A stretch of 64,000 bases of DNA. Origin: Paulownia fortunei (taxonomy: Eukaryota; Streptophyta; Magnoliopsida; Lamiales; Paulowniaceae). Shown piece by piece: positions 61,062 to 64,000 of this stretch (its first letter is position 1; each line of letters opens with the position of its first letter). The stretch spans positions 6,226,071 to 6,290,070 of the forward strand of contig CM033118.1 in the NCBI GenBank assembly GCA_019321725.1. The letters run 5' to 3'. A program made the translations under genes and the position numbers. Below the pieces are notes generated by a model that saw only the letters and a list, made by a program, of their open reading frames with translations, searched no databases and had not been told where the DNA came from.

Positions 61062-63058
61062 ATCGTCCTTCAATTGGAGTTAGGAGGATATCTCATAGGA
61101 CAGACTATTCAGGGTTGTTATTGATATTTTATTAGATGACGGACATTGATAATAATCGCTATATCTGCCAAGTACTGTAAAAATAATATGTCACATCTAA
61201 TATCAATCAACAATGATGAAGATTTGTGTTTTTTCTTTAATCCGGATGTCAGAAATCAATCTGTACACCTTTATGTTCAAGCTGAACAATTGCTACCTAA
61301 TATTATGCCTGATATCTAGACAAGCAATGAGTATTACCAATATGCATTATATTAGGCAGCAATTTGCAGATATCGACTGGTTGAGAGTATACCAAAGCTA
61401 TGGAAGGTTGAATGCAAGCATAGCACATTAGGATCGTGGTGCGATTGGGGGCTTCGAGCAAGTTTCAAAGATGAGCTCGGTTTATAGCAAATCACCAAGT
61501 ATGGAGGCCCTCATACGTGTCTAATAAATGTTGTGTTCGTAGATCATCGCTACATATGTAAAAACATGATTGCTACATTACTTGAAGGCATGATTCAATA
61601 TGGTCCTACATTTGAGATTAAGTATGTCCAACATACAGTTAAAGACAAATATGGGTATGAAATTTCATACCATAAGGCATGGCACAACTTGGTATGGGCG
61701 AAAGAGAATGTTTATGGAGCATGGGAGAGTTCTGTAAGACAATTGGCTAAGTACATGAGAGAGTTCTGTAAGATAATTGCCTAAGTACATGGGAGCCCTA
61801 TAGAAATACAATCGAGGCACAATTGTCGAGTGGCATCACGTTAACACTAAGAACCCTAAAATCAAGATGTTGAAGTATGTATTTTGGGCATTCAAGCTAT
61901 GTATCGATGGATTCCAGCATTGCCGCAAAATTATAAGTGCTGATGGAACCCATCTTTTTACAAAATACAAGCATAAGATGCTGGTTGCTGTTGGGGGTAG
62001 ATGTAAATCAACTTGTTCTCCCTCTTGCATACGCAGTTGTTGATGAAGAAACCTTTACATTATGGAGATGGTTCCTTCACATGTTGTCTAAATATATTAT
62101 TTGAGGTATTGAAGGTGTATGCCTTATTTCTGATCAACACGCTGGTCTTATTGCAGCGGTGGAATACATACCTGAATTTAAGCCCCATCGTAGAGTGCAT
62201 CATTTCTGTTTAAGGCATGTGTGCTCAAACTTAAACAAGCAGTTCAAAAGCATCAAGCTGAATGACATGGCATATAATGCTGGTTCAACGTTGAGACCTA
62301 CATAATTCGTGAACATCATGGAACAGATCAAGAGTATCAGTGAGGATGCATATGTATATTTGGATAATATTGATAAGTCTCAATGTACCCTCTCTCACGA
62401 TGAAGGATGACGTTGTGGCATAATGATAACAAACTTGTCAAAGTGCTTTAATTGAGTGCTAAAAGGTGCTAGACAACTCCTAATCACTAATATTATTAGG
62501 ATGATATTTCATCGTTATGTAAAATATTTTTTTGATTGTACATCAAAGGGTTGTCAAATGATTGAGAAGAACCAATTGTGGTCTGATGAAGTATTAAGAT
62601 AATATGACACTTTGCAAAAGTAGTCCACACACTATACTGTACAAACTTGTTTGATTATACCAAGCAATCTGCTTCGATAATAACACGCCAAGGAGGATTA
62701 TCAAATATTTATACACGCGTTATGAATTGAAGTTGTCGGAATGCTCATGCGATTGGTGGAGGCACACTGGAATTCTATGCTCGCGTGCAATGCAAGTTTG
62801 TTGATATTTTAGGATTAACCCTGCAGGCTTCATGAAATCGTACTATAGCACTGTTTCTTATATAGAGATATATAGTGGCAGGTCTGAGCTATTGCCAGAT
62901 GAAGATTATTGGGACACCCTCTCTTTTGAGTTGTGCCACAATCCATCTTTGCGAGTTTAGAAATGTCGTAGACAAGATACTACCACTTAAATCCCAAACG
63001 AGATAGATTGGCTTTAAACAATGCTAGACAACAATATTGTGCAAGCCAACAAGGCTAT
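61062..63058 (+). pseudogene. MULE (Mutator-like) transposase, main part
   Basis: Continues the 44254-44332 frame. The N-terminal MuDR-type region has CKHSTLGSWCDWGLRASFKDE and KYGGPHTC, then MIATLLEGMIQYGP and YGYEISYHKAWHN. The transposase core follows after a frame break: ADGTHLFTKYKHKMLVAVG with the first catalytic Asp (61942-61944), LPLAYAVVDEETFTLWRWFL, and CLISDQHAGLIAAVE with the second Asp (62132-62134). VHHFCLRHVCSNL and a piece resembling the TNL.ES.N..L.GAR region come next. The SWIM zinc finger is at about 62745-62795 (CSCDWW, then CSRAM, where the family has Cys-x-His, so His is Arg). Several stops and a 34 bp tandem duplication at 61725-61792 break the frame. Confidence 0.85.
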
Positions 63059-63629
63059 TGATAAGTGCATATTTTTATATTTATTTGTATCAATTCTTCT
63101 ATGTCTTCTTTGCTTTGTTCTTGTTTATAATAGGATTTTATTAATGTTTTGTGTGTGATAAGATTTTGAGAATGAAAAGATCAAAAATGAGCCAAAACGA
63201 AGTTGAAAGAATCATTCTTGGGCAAAATTGACACGGCTCCACTGCGGCAGTGTTTGTTTTTGGCATAAACGTCTGATCCAAAGCTCAATTGACTTGATTC
63301 TTATCTTATTGGAAATATAATATATGTATCTACAACTTTCATGTTTGCAAGATTTTCCAATTCAATTGATTTGAAAGAGTAAAATTCGGTTAAAGAGTCA
63401 AACATGGATTGAAACTTCCAAATGTGGCCATTTTTGTATATCTATCATAACTCTCTCCAAAAATATGATATTGATCTAATTCAAGTGGCTAAAGATAGAT
63501 AAGATATAAGGCTATAATTCTAATAAAGATACCAAAGGCCAATTCAGCCTATAAAGAGGTCAAAAATCAGTTTAAAGAGGATATACAATATCAGACAGCC
63601 GTTTTGGAGAAGAAAAAAACAGTAGCATC

Positions 63630-63728
63630 GGCGCCTAGGTGCCCTATTTTCGGTGCCTAAGCACCGTGCTTACTGCCCTATTCAAGAAATATGGCACCTA
63701 GGTGCCATATTATAGTGCTTAGGCACTA
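63630..63728. repeat. Cluster of four hairpin-forming palindromes
   Basis: GGCGCCTAGGTGCC (63630-63643, one mismatch pair), CGGTGC-CTAA-GCACCG (63651-63666), a perfect 24 bp palindrome centred on GGCACCTAGGTGCC (63688-63711), and TAGTGC-TTAG-GCACTA (63713-63728). They are GC-rich islands in an AT-rich LTR. Confidence 0.85.
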
Positions 63729-63840
63729 TCCATGTGACAAAACTGATGCTTTTAGTTGGTGTCAAATGGCAATCATTTACACCTTTTGGCACATATTTGT
63801 GATATGTATACACTAGATACATATATCATACCATACACCT

Positions 63841-63965
63841 TCCTCACTTTACACCAAATGTAAAACACACCTTACTCACTTTACACCAAATGCACAACAC
63901 ACCTTTCTCACTTTACACAAAATACACAACACATCTTACACACTTTACACCAAATCACATCACCA
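63841..63965. repeat. 32 bp tandem repeat, four copies
   Basis: The word CACTTTACAC begins at 63845, 63877, 63909 and 63941, each step 32. Units read roughly CACTTTACACCAAATG followed by an ACAACACACCTT-like tail. It lies in the truncated LTR. Confidence 0.85.
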
Positions 63966-64000
63966 TCTCTCAATTTATAAAACGACACTATCATTTCAAC

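Larger units (their letters stand above)
63059..64000 (+). mobile_element. LTR of a further element, truncated by the window end
   Basis: Starts TGATAAGTGCATATTTTTAT exactly where the MULE homology stops, so it probably inserted into the MULE. It has no coding sequence. It shares the motif AACAGTAGC...GCGCCTAGG with the solo-LTR-like block at 4279-5464, so the two are probably related LTRs. It contains a cluster of CCTAGG/CTAAG-centred palindromes (63630-63728) and a 32 bp tandem repeat (63841-63965). The 3' end and any target duplication are outside the window. Confidence 0.6.

Noticed and set aside
1..64000. tRNA, rRNA and known microRNA precursors
   Set aside because: Scanning by eye for TTCGAATCC-type T-arms and for well-known plant microRNA sequences gave no candidate with the required structure. 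A tRNAscan or small-RNA mapping would be decisive.

Overview
The window is eudicot nuclear DNA. It is AT-rich and repeat-dense, with many plant-type retrotransposon and DNA-transposon remains. It holds one well-preserved host gene, a canonical long-loop PIN-FORMED auxin efflux carrier of the PIN1 type. Six exons (19701-20874, 20996-21233, 21325-21410, 21783-21940, 22602-22678, 22777-22843) join in frame to 599 codons plus a stop. No bacterial operons, rRNA, convincing tRNA or CRISPR arrays are seen. The species cannot be fixed from the sequence; the PIN loop reads most like core-eudicot PIN1.

Layout. 1-12425: a decayed Ty3/gypsy element of the Tat type on the minus strand (5' LTR, gag, protease, RT/RNase H, a second RNase H, integrase). 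An antisense plant-mobile-domain ORF lies on the plus strand downstream of pol, and a 1.2 kb TG...CA solo-LTR-like unit sits inside integrase. The gypsy 3' LTR is off the left edge. 12426-19050: intergenic DNA with a purine tract, a MITE-like element and the distal PIN promoter. 19051-23230: PIN leader with upstream ORFs, the gene and its 3' flank. 23231-36124: about 13 kb of AT-rich intergenic DNA with simple repeats, a 151 bp foldback, a dispersed repeat pair and an 18-G run, but no gene I can recognise. 36125-42150: a MITE-like inverted repeat and a hAT transposon on the minus strand, split by a 2.5 kb solo LTR with a perfect 5 bp target-site duplication (TTACA). 43400-44250: a tandem repeat with a period of exactly 147 bp. 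44254-63058: a Mutator-like (MULE) transposase pseudogene, split by a 16.7 kb Ty1/copia composite (44333-61056). The composite is LTR-internal-LTR-internal-LTR and is flanked by a perfect 5 bp duplication (ATATG). 63059-64000: the start of another LTR, carrying palindromes centred on CCTAGG and a 32 bp tandem repeat.

The transposon parts are all inactive by sequence: stops, frameshifts, missing or altered catalytic residues. Their value is stratigraphic, because two nested insertions can be undone exactly, with the interrupted reading frame continuing across the join. The host gene would make a plasma-membrane auxin exporter. Its leader holds a 48-codon upstream ORF whose stop overlaps the PIN start codon (ATGA), which is the most functionally suggestive item here. 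I did not find a clearly new biological system.
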